Shown: positions 18,622-27,223, counted from the first letter of the stretch. The stretch is 64,000 nucleotides of DNA from Confluentibacter citreus (GCF_002807055.1 NZ_NIXN01000001.1:1054001-1118000), one strand, 5' to 3'. Made by a program: numbers and translations. Notes: generated by a model not told the origin, from the letters alone.

Positions 18622-20577
18622 ATGAGCAGCAAAAAAGAATTCGAAAGTATCGCATTTGATTTACCAAAAAATCAATCAAATGTCATTAAAGTTATTGGTG
18701 TTGGCGGTGGCGGTAGCAATGCTATCAACCACATGTTCCAGCAAGGCATTAAAGGCGTAGACTTTTACATTTGTAATACAGATGCGCAAGCACTTCAAAA
18801 CAGTGGTGTCCCAAATAAAATCCAATTAGGTCTTAACTTAACCGAAGGGTTAGGTGCAGGAGCAAATCCACATATAGGTGAGCAGTCTGCTGTTGAGAGT
18901 TATGAGGATATTTCTAATATGTTGGATTCAAACACCAAAATGGTTTTTATTACCGCAGGAATGGGGGGTGGTACAGGTACTGGAGCGGCGCCTATTATTG
19001 CTAAAATGGCTAAGGATTTAGATATTTTAACAGTAGGGATTGTTACGATGCCTTTTCAGTTTGAGGGTAAAATGCGTATTGAGCAATCTCAAATAGGCAT
19101 TGAAAAATTAAGAAGTGTGGTAGATTCTTTAATTGTGATTAACAATAACAAACTTCGTGAAGTGTATGGGAATTTGGGCTTTAAGGCTGGATTCTCCAAG
19201 GCAGATGAAGTGCTATCTACTGCTGCTCGTGGTATAGCCGAAGTTATTACGCACCATTACACGCAAAATATCGATTTACGTGATGCTAAAACAGTATTAA
19301 GCAATAGTGGTACCGCTATTATGGGATCTGCATTAGCATCAGGTCAAAACCGTGCACAAGAAGCTATTAGAAAAGCACTTGATTCACCATTGTTAAATGA
19401 CAACAAAATTACTGGAGCCAAAAATGTATTGCTGCTTATTGTTTCTGGTACTCATGAAATAACCATTGATGAAATTGGAGAAATTAACGACCATATTCAA
19501 AATGAAGCAGGTCATGGGGCTAATATTATTATGGGAGTTGGTGAAGACGAAAAGCTAGAAGAATCGATTGGTGTTACTATCATTGCCACAGGATTTAATG
19601 TAGAGCAACAAGATGAAATTTCTAATAGTGAAACCAAAAGAGTGATTCATTCTTTAGTTGATGAAAGGGAGTTAAGCCCAAAAGTAAAGGAACCTGTCAT
19701 TATCGCGCCAGTAATAGAACTAGAAACCAAAAAAGAAACCCCTCAAGTTCGCCACACCTTGGATATTGAAGTTGACGAAGAGTTGGTTCAACCTGAAACT
19801 AAAAAACAAGAGATCAACCCAAAGCAAGAATATTTTTTAAAAGATATCAATTTAATTCCGACTACTGATATCATAAAAAATATCAAAGTTGTTTACGAAG
19901 AAATAAAGGCTACTATCAAAGAAGACGATGACTTCATCATTAAGCCAGTTACTAAAATGTCAAATAAAGTAAAGGAGGTTGAGGTTGAGGAAGAGCAACA
20001 AATTACATTGACGTTCGATTTGCCCCTTACTAATACTAGTACTGTTGCAGAGGATGATGTGATGTCTTATGATGCAAGTGAGGAAGTTAAAAAAATACCC
20101 GTTAATGACTATGTAGAACTTATCACGGTAACCGAATCTAATAAAGAAGGTGATATTCGCTATACTTTGGAAGATTGTATAGAGGTAGAATCTTCTATGA
20201 ATAAAAAGCAAGTATCAATTAAAGATATTGCCGAAGAAGAAGATTATAATGTAGTTTTTGAAAAGAAGATTTTACAAAAAGAAGCTATTGAAGACATTTG
20301 TGAAGAGGTAGACCCTATGAATAGTCCTATTTCAGATATGCTAAAAGAACGTGCCCAAGAGCGAAGACGTAAAATGAAGGATTTTAATTATAAATTCAAT
20401 AGTTCAAAAATTGATGATTTTGAAAAAGTGCCAGCTTATAAGCGTCAAGGTGTAAATCTTGAAGAAGCTAAACATTCATCAGAAACTGATATGTCTAGAA
20501 CTAGTATTGGTGTAGATGATAATGATGATATTCAATTAAGAACAAACAATTCTTTTTTACACGATAACGTAGATTAA
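18622..20577 (+). CDS. ftsZ: Cell-division GTPase FtsZ with long C-terminal extension
   Basis: A 651-residue tubulin homologue that forms the division ring. The GTPase core (about residues 1-325) has the tubulin signature GGGTGTGAAP beginning at G115, the N-terminal GVGGGGSNAI loop and the T7 loop region NIDLRDAKTVL. About 300 residues follow, against some 60 in E. coli. This extension is rich in Glu, Asp, Lys and Val and ends in a short conserved-looking tail (LRTNNSFLHDNVD). The tail probably binds FtsA. Last gene of the dcw transcript, closed by a terminator at 20605. Confidence 0.97.
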   Translation: MSSKKEFESIAFDLPKNQSNVIKVIGVGGGGSNAINHMFQQGIKGVDFYICNTDAQALQNSGVPNKIQLGLNLTEGLGAGANPHIGEQSAVESYEDISNMLDSNTKMVFITAGMGGGTGTGAAPIIAKMAKDLDILTVGIVTMPFQFEGKMRIEQSQIGIEKLRSVVDSLIVINNNKLREVYGNLGFKAGFSKADEVLSTAARGIAEVITHHYTQNIDLRDAKTVLSNSGTAIMGSALASGQNRAQEAIRKALDSPLLNDNKITGAKNVLLLIVSGTHEITIDEIGEINDHIQNEAGHGANIIMGVGEDEKLEESIGVTIIATGFNVEQQDEISNSETKRVIHSLVDERELSPKVKEPVIIAPVIELETKKETPQVRHTLDIEVDEELVQPETKKQEINPKQEYFLKDINLIPTTDIIKNIKVVYEEIKATIKEDDDFIIKPVTKMSNKVKEVEVEEEQQITLTFDLPLTNTSTVAEDDVMSYDASEEVKKIPVNDYVELITVTESNKEGDIRYTLEDCIEVESSMNKKQVSIKDIAEEEDYNVVFEKKILQKEAIEDICEEVDPMNSPISDMLKERAQERRRKMKDFNYKFNSSKIDDFEKVPAYKRQGVNLEEAKHSSETDMSRTSIGVDDNDDIQLRTNNSFLHDNVD

Positions 20578-20604
20578 AATATATGCTAACCTAACTTAGT
20601 TATG

Positions 20605-20642
20605 AACCCGAAAAGAACCTCTCAGCTTTTCGGGTTTTTTAT
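20605..20642 (+). terminator. Intrinsic terminator after ftsZ
   Basis: AACCCGAAAAG (20605-20615) pairs perfectly with CTTTTCGGGTT (20626-20636) around a 10-nt loop, followed by a T-run. It ends the dcw transcript. Confidence 0.9.
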
Positions 20643-20719
20643 TTCCTCAATGACAAAAATCTCAATAATATTAATCAAAAGCCGTTGATAAAATTCTAAT
20701 CAAATAAGATTCTATTTTT

Positions 20720-20727
20720 TATCTTCG
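20720..20727 (+). promoter_or_regulatory. Probable -7 element for yqeY
   Basis: TATCTTCG, one base off TAnnTTTG, lies 20 bp before the yqeY ATG and after the ftsZ terminator. No TTG at the expected spacing was found. Confidence 0.4.
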
Positions 20728-20747
20728 CATTCTAAATACAATTTACA

Positions 20748-21197
20748 ATGAGTTTACAAGAGGGTATCATGTCGGCATTAAAAGACGCCATGAAAGCAAA
20801 AGATCAAACAGCTTTAACTGCATTAAGAGCGGTAAAATCAGCTATTTTATTGGCTCAAACAGAAGAAGGCGCCCAAGCGGAATTAAGTGAAGATCAAGAA
20901 CTTAAAATACTTCAAAAACAAGTTAAGCAACGTAAAGATAGTGCTGCCATTTATTTGGCGCAAGGTCGCGAGGATTTAGCAGCACCAGAATTGGCTGAAG
21001 CAGAGATCATCAGTCAATTTTTGCCGGTAGCATTAAGCGATGCGGATGTTGAAAAAGTAGTTGTAAATATTATTAATCAAGTTGGCGCCCAAGGCATGAA
21101 AGATATGGGGAAAGTTATGGGCCTTGTAAGTAAGGAATTGGCAGGTCAAGCAGATGGTAAAACCATTTCCAGCATAGTAAAAGCCAAGCTGTCGTAA
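20748..21197 (+). CDS. GatB/YqeY domain-containing protein
   Basis: A 149-residue cytoplasmic YqeY-family protein. The fold is that of the C-terminal domain of the tRNA-dependent amidotransferase subunit GatB. Typical features are the N-terminal helix LQEGIMSALKDAMKAKDQTALTALR, the KQVKQRKDSA and EIISQFLP segments, and the C-terminal GMKDMGKVMGLV. The exact role is not settled; a tRNA-linked function is inferred from the GatB relationship. It stands alone between the ftsZ terminator and a palindromic repeat plus tRNA-Arg. Confidence 0.92.
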   Translation: MSLQEGIMSALKDAMKAKDQTALTALRAVKSAILLAQTEEGAQAELSEDQELKILQKQVKQRKDSAAIYLAQGREDLAAPELAEAEIISQFLPVALSDADVEKVVVNIINQVGAQGMKDMGKVMGLVSKELAGQADGKTISSIVKAKLS

Positions 21198-21209
21198 AAA
21201 TATAAAAAG

Positions 21210-21229
21210 ATTCCCGCCTGCGCGGGAAT
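21210..21229. repeat. GC-rich palindromic repeat before tRNA-Arg
   Basis: ATTCCCGC (21210-21217) and GCGGGAAT (21222-21229) form a perfect stem with a CTGC loop. It lies between yqeY and the tRNA, only 2 bp from the tRNA 5' end, and resembles the palindrome at 11481-11500. It may end the yqeY transcript or guide tRNA processing. Confidence 0.65.
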
Positions 21230-21231
21230 TC

Positions 21232-21305
21232 GGCTGCGTAGTTCAATTGGATAGAATATCAGATTTCGGCTCTGAGGGTTGGGGGTTCGAACCCCTCCGC
21301 GGTCA
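21232..21305 (+). tRNA. tRNA-Arg (anticodon TCG)
   Basis: A 74-nt cloverleaf. The acceptor stem is GGCTGCG / CGCGGTC with two G-T wobbles, the D-arm GTTC/GAAT, and the anticodon stem TCAGA/TCTGA around the loop TTTCGGC, placing TCG at positions 34-36. The T-arm is GGGGG/CCCTC with loop TTCGAAC. The discriminator base is A. CCA is not encoded. It reads CGA and possibly other CGN codons. Confidence 0.93.
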
Positions 21306-21307
21306 CT

Positions 21308-21342
21308 AAAAACCATGTAATTAGAAAATTACATGGTTTTTT
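21308..21342 (+). terminator. Intrinsic terminator after tRNA-Arg
   Basis: AAAAACCATGTAATT and AATTACATGGTTTTT form a 15-bp perfect stem with an AGAA loop, followed by more T residues. Confidence 0.9.
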
Positions 21343-21458
21343 GGTTTCTAGAAGTTTGCTAATTTGTATTCTAGGTTTAAATGGTCGTTATCAGTTTCTT
21401 TCTAAATTGTGTATATATAGCTATAATAAAACAAGGGTAAATATTGCCTACAAAAACT

Positions 21459-22763
21459 TTAATGGTCTTTTACAGACCCATCAGTATCCCACATTTCAGG
21501 AAATTCCCATTCTGGAACGTTTTTTTCGTTTTCAATAATGTTTTCGTCCAGAGAGATTCCTAATCCAGGGCCGTCAAAATTACCTGCTACCATGATTTCA
21601 CTATTTTTCATGATCAAAGGTTTTGTTATATAACTTTTACCCAGATAACTTCGTTCCACACCGTCATTTGGGGCGGCTTGTAGACTAGGAAGTTCATGAG
21701 AAACAAAATTAGGGATAGTAGCGGCAACGTGCATGGAAGCCACAGCACCAATCATACCTTCTTTAGCATGTGGCAACATACCAGCATAATGGGCCTCAGC
21801 CAAATTAGCAATAGCTTTCATTTCGGTAATACCGCCACAATGTGTAATGTCAGGTTGCAATAATGATGCAGCTTTAAGTTCTAATAAATCACGAAATTGC
21901 CATTTCGTAACCATACGTTCTCCAGTAGCAAATGGGATATGTGTTTTTTTTGCCATTTCAGCCATTAGTGGTAAATTTTGAAATTGTATAGGTTCTTCGT
22001 AGAACCATGGTTGAAATTTTTCTAATGCCTTTATTAAAATCATTGATGTTTGTGGTTCATGATCACCATGAAGCTCGATACCCATATCTACTTTCGGACC
22101 TATAATGTCACGTATGGCTTGAACATTTTCAACAACTCCTTGAACAAAATCAGGGTTTTCCACATACCGGGATAAACGCCCACGACTTGAAGTTACGCCA
22201 ACTTTCATTGATGTATAACCTTCTGCCATAATTTTTTTAGCTTCTTCGGGTGTTTGAGCTTGGCCGTAAACACGTATGCGGTCGCGGGTAAGTCCGCCCA
22301 ACAATTCATAAATGGGAACACCCAAGGCTTTGCCTTTTATATCCCACATAGCTATATCAACAGCTGAAAGAGCCGAGGTTAGAACAATGCCACCTCGATA
22401 GAAAGCGTGGCGATAAATGGCCTGCCAATGATGAGCTACCAACCTTGGATCTTTGCCTATGAGATAATTTTCTAACTCTTTTATTGCAGCTATAGTCGTA
22501 TTTATCCGGCCTTCTACAGTACCCTCTCCTAACCCTATAATACCAGCATTTGTATGCAGTTTTATAAAAATAGTACGAAGTGTATGTACAGGGATAATCT
22601 CTAGCTTTGTAATTTTTAAATCATCCTTTGGATTTATAAGAGCAGTTGTATAATTGATTTTTTCACCACTTTTGGCGGTTGCCCGTTCATGTACCATAAG
22701 GCCAGCAACACCCATGGAGATGCCTTTAAGCCAATGACGGCGAGTTAAGTTTTTCATATCCAT
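21459..22763 (-). CDS. Enolase-superfamily sugar-acid dehydratase (DgoD-like) with Tat signal
   Basis: A 434-residue member of the mandelate racemase/muconate lactonizing group. The N-terminus has a twin-arginine motif, TRRHWLKG (residues 7-14), followed by a hydrophobic stretch, which predicts Tat export. The mature part has the capping domain and TIM barrel with IELHGDHEP, WFYEEPI, TGERM, LQPDITHCGGITE and LPHAKEGMIG. These align by eye with D-galactonate dehydratase, including the metal-ligand acids and the His in LPHA. The reaction is likely removal of water from an aldonic or uronic acid; the substrate is not readable. It is 38 bp downstream of a carboxylesterase gene on the same strand, so the two likely form an operon. 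Export is unusual for this family. Confidence 0.85.
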   Translation of the reverse strand: MDMKNLTRRHWLKGISMGVAGLMVHERATAKSGEKINYTTALINPKDDLKITKLEIIPVHTLRTIFIKLHTNAGIIGLGEGTVEGRINTTIAAIKELENYLIGKDPRLVAHHWQAIYRHAFYRGGIVLTSALSAVDIAMWDIKGKALGVPIYELLGGLTRDRIRVYGQAQTPEEAKKIMAEGYTSMKVGVTSSRGRLSRYVENPDFVQGVVENVQAIRDIIGPKVDMGIELHGDHEPQTSMILIKALEKFQPWFYEEPIQFQNLPLMAEMAKKTHIPFATGERMVTKWQFRDLLELKAASLLQPDITHCGGITEMKAIANLAEAHYAGMLPHAKEGMIGAVASMHVAATIPNFVSHELPSLQAAPNDGVERSYLGKSYITKPLIMKNSEIMVAGNFDGPGLGISLDENIIENEKNVPEWEFPEMWDTDGSVKDH

Positions 22764-22801
22764 ACGATTAGTTTAGTGGTTCGTTTTTTTGATGTTTAAA
22801 T

Positions 22802-24355
22802 TTATTTAGCCCAAGCTTCACCTTCTGGGGTTCGTCGCCATTCAAAATAATCATCCAATACCTCAAGGGACTCAGCACTTGGTACAGGTCCAAGATGTGG
22901 TGTTGGACCCAAATACATCACTTCGGGATTGGCATCGCTAAAAGCTGGCCATTCATGAACATTCTCGCCATTCGGATTCCCATATTTAGCGAAGTTTGTC
23001 CAATAGGTGCCTATTGCTTCAGAAAGTTCAAGATCGGTTTTAGTGGTTTCAGGATTAGAGGCATCTAAATTCATAAACACATAGGCAACATCTTGCCCGT
23101 GTGGCGAACCATAACCATAACGAGGAGAATCTTTAGGATAATGAGGATGTTGGTCGAAATAATAAAAATAGGCTTTATGTTGTCCCTTTTTGGCTTGTAA
23201 CCTTGCCCAACTCCACGTATGCCATCCAAAGGCAGCGTCACGGGATAAGTCGCGTGCCGTTTTAGGAACCGTGCTGTCGGTAACAGGATACGCTTTTATC
23301 AAATCGTCTGCAAAGTCGCCATACCGTTCTTTCACGCTTGCAATGTATTCTTTTGGGTCTTTTGTACGGGTAAAACTGGCTCCTTCATCCGAATTATAGC
23401 CAACTAAAATAGGGGTATCATTAAACTTCCCAGCTTCATATAGGGTATATTGATCATCTGGAATCACGTGGCCATCAATTATAGGCCATCCTCTGCCACT
23501 TGGAAGGCTATCGGCTACAATCCCCCTTAGTTCAGCTATTGAAGAAACGCCTGCGGTTTCAGCATATAACACACCATCTTTTTCGGCATCTTGTAATGTT
23601 TTTTGATTTTCCCCCGGATATGTGGTTGGACGGGAAGGTCCAAACGACCCGCCACTTTGTGAAATAGCACCATGGAATAAGCCTTTCGCCAATGGAGAAG
23701 CGCTTAGCATGCTTACGGCAATACCTCCAGCCGATTCACCAAAAATGGTGACTTTGTTGGGGTCTCCTCCAAATGCAGCGATATTTTTTTGTATCCATTC
23801 CAGTCCAGCAATCATATCTAGCAGCCCATAATTTCCAGAAACCTTGTTTGGATTTTCGGCACTCAATTCTGGGTGAGCCATAAATCCAAGTATGCCAACC
23901 CGATATGCTATACTAACAAGCACAACGCCTTTTTTAGCTAGTTTTTCACCATTATAAACCGTTTCAGATGTGGCGCCGGCACCAAAGCCTCCACCATAAA
24001 TCCATACAAGCACGGGAATTTTTTCATCAGCTTTTTGGGCAGGTGTCCAAATGTTTAGGTATAGACAATCTTCGCTTTTTCCTGAAGGCGGATTTCCGCC
24101 TTGCATTGGTCCAGGTGCAAATTCTGTTGTTTGTTTTATGCCTTCCCATTTTTCAACGGGTTGGGGAGCTTTCCAACGTAACTCCCCATTGGGTGGTGCA
24201 GCAAAAGGGATGCCTTTAAAAATGGTTAAACTGTCTTGAATGGTTCCTTGCACCCATCCATCTTCGGTTTTAACTTGTCCAGGTTCGGGTTTGGAACAAG
24301 ACATAGTGGAAAACATCATAGATAGAGCCACTAAATAAGGTGTGATTTTTTTCAT
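22802..24355 (-). CDS. Type-B carboxylesterase lipoprotein (second copy)
   Basis: With the ATG at 24355 the protein has 517 residues and begins with a lipoprotein-type signal (MKKITPYLVALSMMFSTMSC). A longer frame to 24391 adds 12 residues ahead of this signal and is less likely. Family motifs are EDCLYLNIWTP, the oxyanion-loop YGGGFGAGA, the elbow FGESAGGIA with the nucleophile Ser, the acid in YNSDEGAS (Glu) and the His in GSPHGQD. The triad is canonical, unlike the Asp variant in the esterase at 1841-3265. First gene of a likely two-gene operon with the DgoD-like enzyme, suggesting a shared carbohydrate-ester substrate. Confidence 0.9.
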   Translation of the reverse strand: MKKITPYLVALSMMFSTMSCSKPEPGQVKTEDGWVQGTIQDSLTIFKGIPFAAPPNGELRWKAPQPVEKWEGIKQTTEFAPGPMQGGNPPSGKSEDCLYLNIWTPAQKADEKIPVLVWIYGGGFGAGATSETVYNGEKLAKKGVVLVSIAYRVGILGFMAHPELSAENPNKVSGNYGLLDMIAGLEWIQKNIAAFGGDPNKVTIFGESAGGIAVSMLSASPLAKGLFHGAISQSGGSFGPSRPTTYPGENQKTLQDAEKDGVLYAETAGVSSIAELRGIVADSLPSGRGWPIIDGHVIPDDQYTLYEAGKFNDTPILVGYNSDEGASFTRTKDPKEYIASVKERYGDFADDLIKAYPVTDSTVPKTARDLSRDAAFGWHTWSWARLQAKKGQHKAYFYYFDQHPHYPKDSPRYGYGSPHGQDVAYVFMNLDASNPETTKTDLELSEAIGTYWTNFAKYGNPNGENVHEWPAFSDANPEVMYLGPTPHLGPVPSAESLEVLDDYFEWRRTPEGEAWAK

Positions 24356-24705
24356 AATTAGTAAATTGTTTAGTTTTTGGTTTTTTATCAAGAATAATCT
24401 TTAGTTTTTTGTGGTAACAATAAAAGTTTAAACGAGTTCATTGTGAAATTACAAGGTATTGTGTTAACATCCTTTCCCATAAACAATAAATTTAATAATT
24501 CATAAAGATTATTTGCTTTTAAAGATACATTTTTAACATGAAAATGTTTTTATTTCACGGGTAAACGAATCAATTTAAGTAAGATGGTATTAGTAGAAGT
24601 TTATTGCTAATAAAATTAAAAAGAGGTTTTACGGTTATGTTTTTGTAATTTTAATTTTGGTAAATCGTTATTTAGGGTGTACAAAACATCTCAAGGCAGA
24701 ATTTT
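24356..24705. other. Divergent intergenic region (350 bp)
   Basis: AT-rich spacer between the leftward esterase operon and the rightward MtfA-like gene. TAATTTTG at 24652-24659 fits the -7 consensus for the rightward gene. I see no convincing minus-strand promoter, no long inverted repeat and no coding frame. Confidence 0.5.
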
Positions 24706-25524
24706 ATGGGGAGTAATACAATTATAGGAGTTTTTATTGCGGTATGTGTGTATTTGATTTTTCATTTTGCTATAAAAATGATTGAAGTCGCTTATGTGTT
24801 AAAATACAGAAGGCCCTTTTATATTCATTTTTATCCTTTTTTAAGAAAACTTAATCGGCAACAAAAGCATATCCTAACAAATAATTTTCACTTTTATAAT
24901 AAACTCTCCACCAAACAAAAATCTTATTTTGAACATCGAGTAGCTTCATTTATTAAGGATAAAGACTTTATAGGTAGAGATAATCTTGTTATAACAGACG
25001 AAGTAAAGGTTTTAATATCTGCTACCGCGGCCATGCTCACTTTTGGTTTTAGGGATTTTTATATTGCCCTTATTTCAAAAATAGTGGTGTATCCAAATAA
25101 ATTTTATTCAAATACTAACAAGACGTATCATAAAGGAGAATTTAATCCAAAATTTCAAACCTTAGTGTTATCCTGGGAAGATTTTAAACAGGGATTTGAT
25201 AAAAAAAATGATAATTTAAATTTAGGCATACATGAATTTACACATGCCATACATTTAAACAGCATTAAAGAACGCGATATTAGTTCTACTATTTTTAGTG
25301 ATTCGTTTAATGAACTTTCACAGTTATTGGCTGTGGAAGAAGATTTGAGAAATAGATTGATGGCATCAAAATACTTTAGAAAATATGCCTTTACCAACCA
25401 ATTTGAGTTTTTGGCCGTCGCTATAGAAAATTTTATAGAAACACCTCAGGATTTTAAGTCCGAGTTCCCAGAAATCTATGGAAAGGTAAGGCAAATGCTC
25501 AACTTTAATATTTCTGGTTATTAA
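24706..25524 (+). CDS. MtfA-like zinc metallopeptidase (M90 family)
   Basis: A 272-residue protein with an N-terminal membrane helix (about residues 5-22) and a soluble domain containing HEFTH (His176, Glu177, His180), the zinc-binding HExxH motif, in the context NLGIHEFTHAIHL. The surrounding sequence, including FRDFYIALISKIVVYP before and VEEDLRNR and FLAVAIENFIETP after the motif, matches the MtfA/M90 family. In E. coli MtfA binds the sugar-system repressor Mlc and acts as a peptidase. No Mlc-like gene is in the window, so regulation is unknown. The membrane anchor is an addition relative to E. coli MtfA. Confidence 0.82.
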   Translation: MGSNTIIGVFIAVCVYLIFHFAIKMIEVAYVLKYRRPFYIHFYPFLRKLNRQQKHILTNNFHFYNKLSTKQKSYFEHRVASFIKDKDFIGRDNLVITDEVKVLISATAAMLTFGFRDFYIALISKIVVYPNKFYSNTNKTYHKGEFNPKFQTLVLSWEDFKQGFDKKNDNLNLGIHEFTHAIHLNSIKERDISSTIFSDSFNELSQLLAVEEDLRNRLMASKYFRKYAFTNQFEFLAVAIENFIETPQDFKSEFPEIYGKVRQMLNFNISGY

Positions 25525-25555
25525 TCTCTTTTTTAATGGTTTTTATTTTTTAGTA

Positions 25556-25571
25556 CATGACTTAAGTCATG
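25556..25571. promoter_or_regulatory. Perfect 16-bp palindrome upstream of the CBS genes
   Basis: CATGACTTAAGTCATG is a perfect dyad without loop, 53 bp before the first CBS gene, and outside any coding region. Its form suits a dimeric regulator binding site. No T-run follows, so it is not a terminator. Confidence 0.45.
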
Positions 25572-25624
25572 ATTTATTCCCTTTGTTGGTATTAATTTTA
25601 ATGTATAATTAAAATCTAATAATC

Positions 25625-26041
25625 ATGATAGGGAAAACTCCAGTTTCAGAAATAATGTCAAAAAATATTATTGCTTTAACTAGGTCTGAAGACTTAACTA
25701 GAGCCGAAATGCTTTTTAAGAAGCATAAAATAAGACATATTCCAATAGTTAAAGGAGAATCTATCATAGGTATGCTAAGCTATGCGGATTTACTTAAAAT
25801 TAGCTATGCTGATACGACAAATGATGAGCATGGTATAGAGACTGTTGTTTATAATTCTTTTACCATAGAACAAGTCATGACTAAGGATGTTTTGTGTATT
25901 GACAGTAATACAACCATACAAGAAGCTACCGAAATTTTAGCGAAACGCGAGTTTCACGCATTGCCTGTTGTAGATGAATCTATTCTGGTGGGAATTGTAA
26001 CAAGTACAGACCTATTAAATTATTTTTTAAAGCAATTTTAA
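25625..26041 (+). CDS. Two-CBS-domain protein (first of tandem pair)
   Basis: A 138-residue protein made of two CBS motifs and little else: TPVSEIMSKNIIALT...HIPIVKGESIIGMLSYADL (about residues 4-58) and IEQVMTKDVLCID...HALPVVDESILVGIVTSTDLL (about residues 78-132). A CBS pair (Bateman module) binds adenine nucleotides and usually senses energy status. No catalytic domain is attached, so it may act as a stand-alone sensor. The next gene is a close paralogue. A palindrome at 25556-25571 lies upstream. Confidence 0.92.
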   Translation: MIGKTPVSEIMSKNIIALTRSEDLTRAEMLFKKHKIRHIPIVKGESIIGMLSYADLLKISYADTTNDEHGIETVVYNSFTIEQVMTKDVLCIDSNTTIQEATEILAKREFHALPVVDESILVGIVTSTDLLNYFLKQF

Positions 26042-26068
26042 ATTAGAAGTATTTTAGTAATGGTAGTG

Positions 26069-26088
26069 AGTATGATTTTTATCATACT
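26069..26088 (+). other. Intercistronic stem-loop between the two CBS genes
   Basis: AGTATGAT and ATCATACT form an 8-bp stem with a TTTT loop. Only CTTCC follows rather than a T-run, so it more likely affects mRNA stability or partial termination. Confidence 0.45.
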
Positions 26089-26141
26089 TCCTCAAAGTTT
26101 ATATGCTTATATTTATAGTCAGCATTAAACTAAAAAGCATC

Positions 26142-26564
26142 ATGATACGCAAGGTTCCAGTTTCTACAATAATGACACATAGTGTTATTTGTCTGAAAAA
26201 AGAAGACAATCTTGAAGATGCAAAATACTTATTCAAGATTCACCATATAAGGCATATACCCATTGTATATGATAGATCCATTATAGGAATGCTTAGTAAA
26301 ACGGATTTGCAACGTATTGGTTTGTGGGATGATGATGAATTTGATAATAATGATTCAATACACACAGTGGTTAGGTCTAAAACAACCATAGAGGAAGTAA
26401 TGACCAAAAAATTAACATGTGTTTCATCATCAACTTCGGTTAAAAAAGTAGCTGAGATTTTAGCTAAGGAAGAATTTCATGCGTTACCCATTGTTGATAA
26501 TAATATTTTGATAGGCATTGTAACAACAACCGATTTAATAAATTTCCTATTGAAACAATTTTAG
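26142..26564 (+). CDS. Two-CBS-domain protein (second of tandem pair)
   Basis: A 140-residue paralogue of the protein at 25625-26041 with the same two-CBS layout: RKVPVSTIMTHSVICL...HIPIVYDRSIIGMLSKTDL and IEEVMTKKLTCVS...HALPIVDNNILIGIVTTTDLI. The ATG at 26142 gives an N-terminus equivalent to that of the neighbour; the frame extends to 26103, but the additional residues have no counterpart. Tandem duplication is evident from the shared frame length and motifs. Its last 4 bp overlap the end of the convergent rpe gene. Confidence 0.91.
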   Translation: MIRKVPVSTIMTHSVICLKKEDNLEDAKYLFKIHHIRHIPIVYDRSIIGMLSKTDLQRIGLWDDDEFDNNDSIHTVVRSKTTIEEVMTKKLTCVSSSTSVKKVAEILAKEEFHALPIVDNNILIGIVTTTDLINFLLKQF

Positions 26565-27223
26565 TAATTCGTTATCGCTTTTAATTCCTTGATGGTTTCA
26601 AGAGGATGCTCGCTTTTAAAAACAAAACTACCGGCAACTAAGATATCTGCGCCGGCATCAACAAGCATTTTTGCATTAGTGGCACTTACGCCACCATCTA
26701 TTTCAATAAGTGTTGAGGCGCCTTTACGTGTAATTAAAGCTTTAAGTGTTTTTATTTTATCATATGTATTTTCAATGAAAATCTGTCCTCCAAAACCAGG
26801 GTTAACACTCATGATAAGCACAATATCTATATCGTTAATAAGATCTTCTAAAAGGTTTATGTTCGTATGCGGATTTAATGCCACACCAGCTTTCATGCCT
26901 TCAGCTTTTATGGCTTGTAACGTTCTATGCAAATGCGTACATGCTTCGTAATGAACCGTTAAATTATCAGCTCCTAATTTTTTGAAAGTGCTTATGTATT
27001 TATCTGGTTCAACTATCATTAAATGAACATCAACCGTTTTTTTTGTATGCTTGGTAATCGACTCAAGAACTGGCATGCCATAAGAGATATTAGGCACAAA
27101 TACACCGTCCATCACATCAATATGAAACCAATCGGCCTCACTTTGGTTTACCATTTCTATGTCGCGTTGAAGATTGGCAAAATCTGCTGCAAGTAATGAA
27201 GGTGCGATTAGTTTAGAGCCCAT
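26561..27223 (-). CDS. rpe: Ribulose-phosphate 3-epimerase
   Basis: A 220-residue TIM-barrel enzyme interconverting ribulose-5-phosphate and xylulose-5-phosphate in the pentose phosphate pathway. Diagnostic motifs are APSLLAADFANL at the N-terminus, FHIDVMDGVFVPN (metal and catalytic Asp), VHLMI, MSVNPGFGGQ and EIDGGVS near the C-terminus. Length is normal. Single gene with its own -7 element at 27250-27257. The 3' end overlaps the CBS gene by 4 bp in a tail-to-tail arrangement. Confidence 0.97.
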   Translation of the reverse strand: MGSKLIAPSLLAADFANLQRDIEMVNQSEADWFHIDVMDGVFVPNISYGMPVLESITKHTKKTVDVHLMIVEPDKYISTFKKLGADNLTVHYEACTHLHRTLQAIKAEGMKAGVALNPHTNINLLEDLINDIDIVLIMSVNPGFGGQIFIENTYDKIKTLKALITRKGASTLIEIDGGVSATNAKMLVDAGADILVAGSFVFKSEHPLETIKELKAITNY

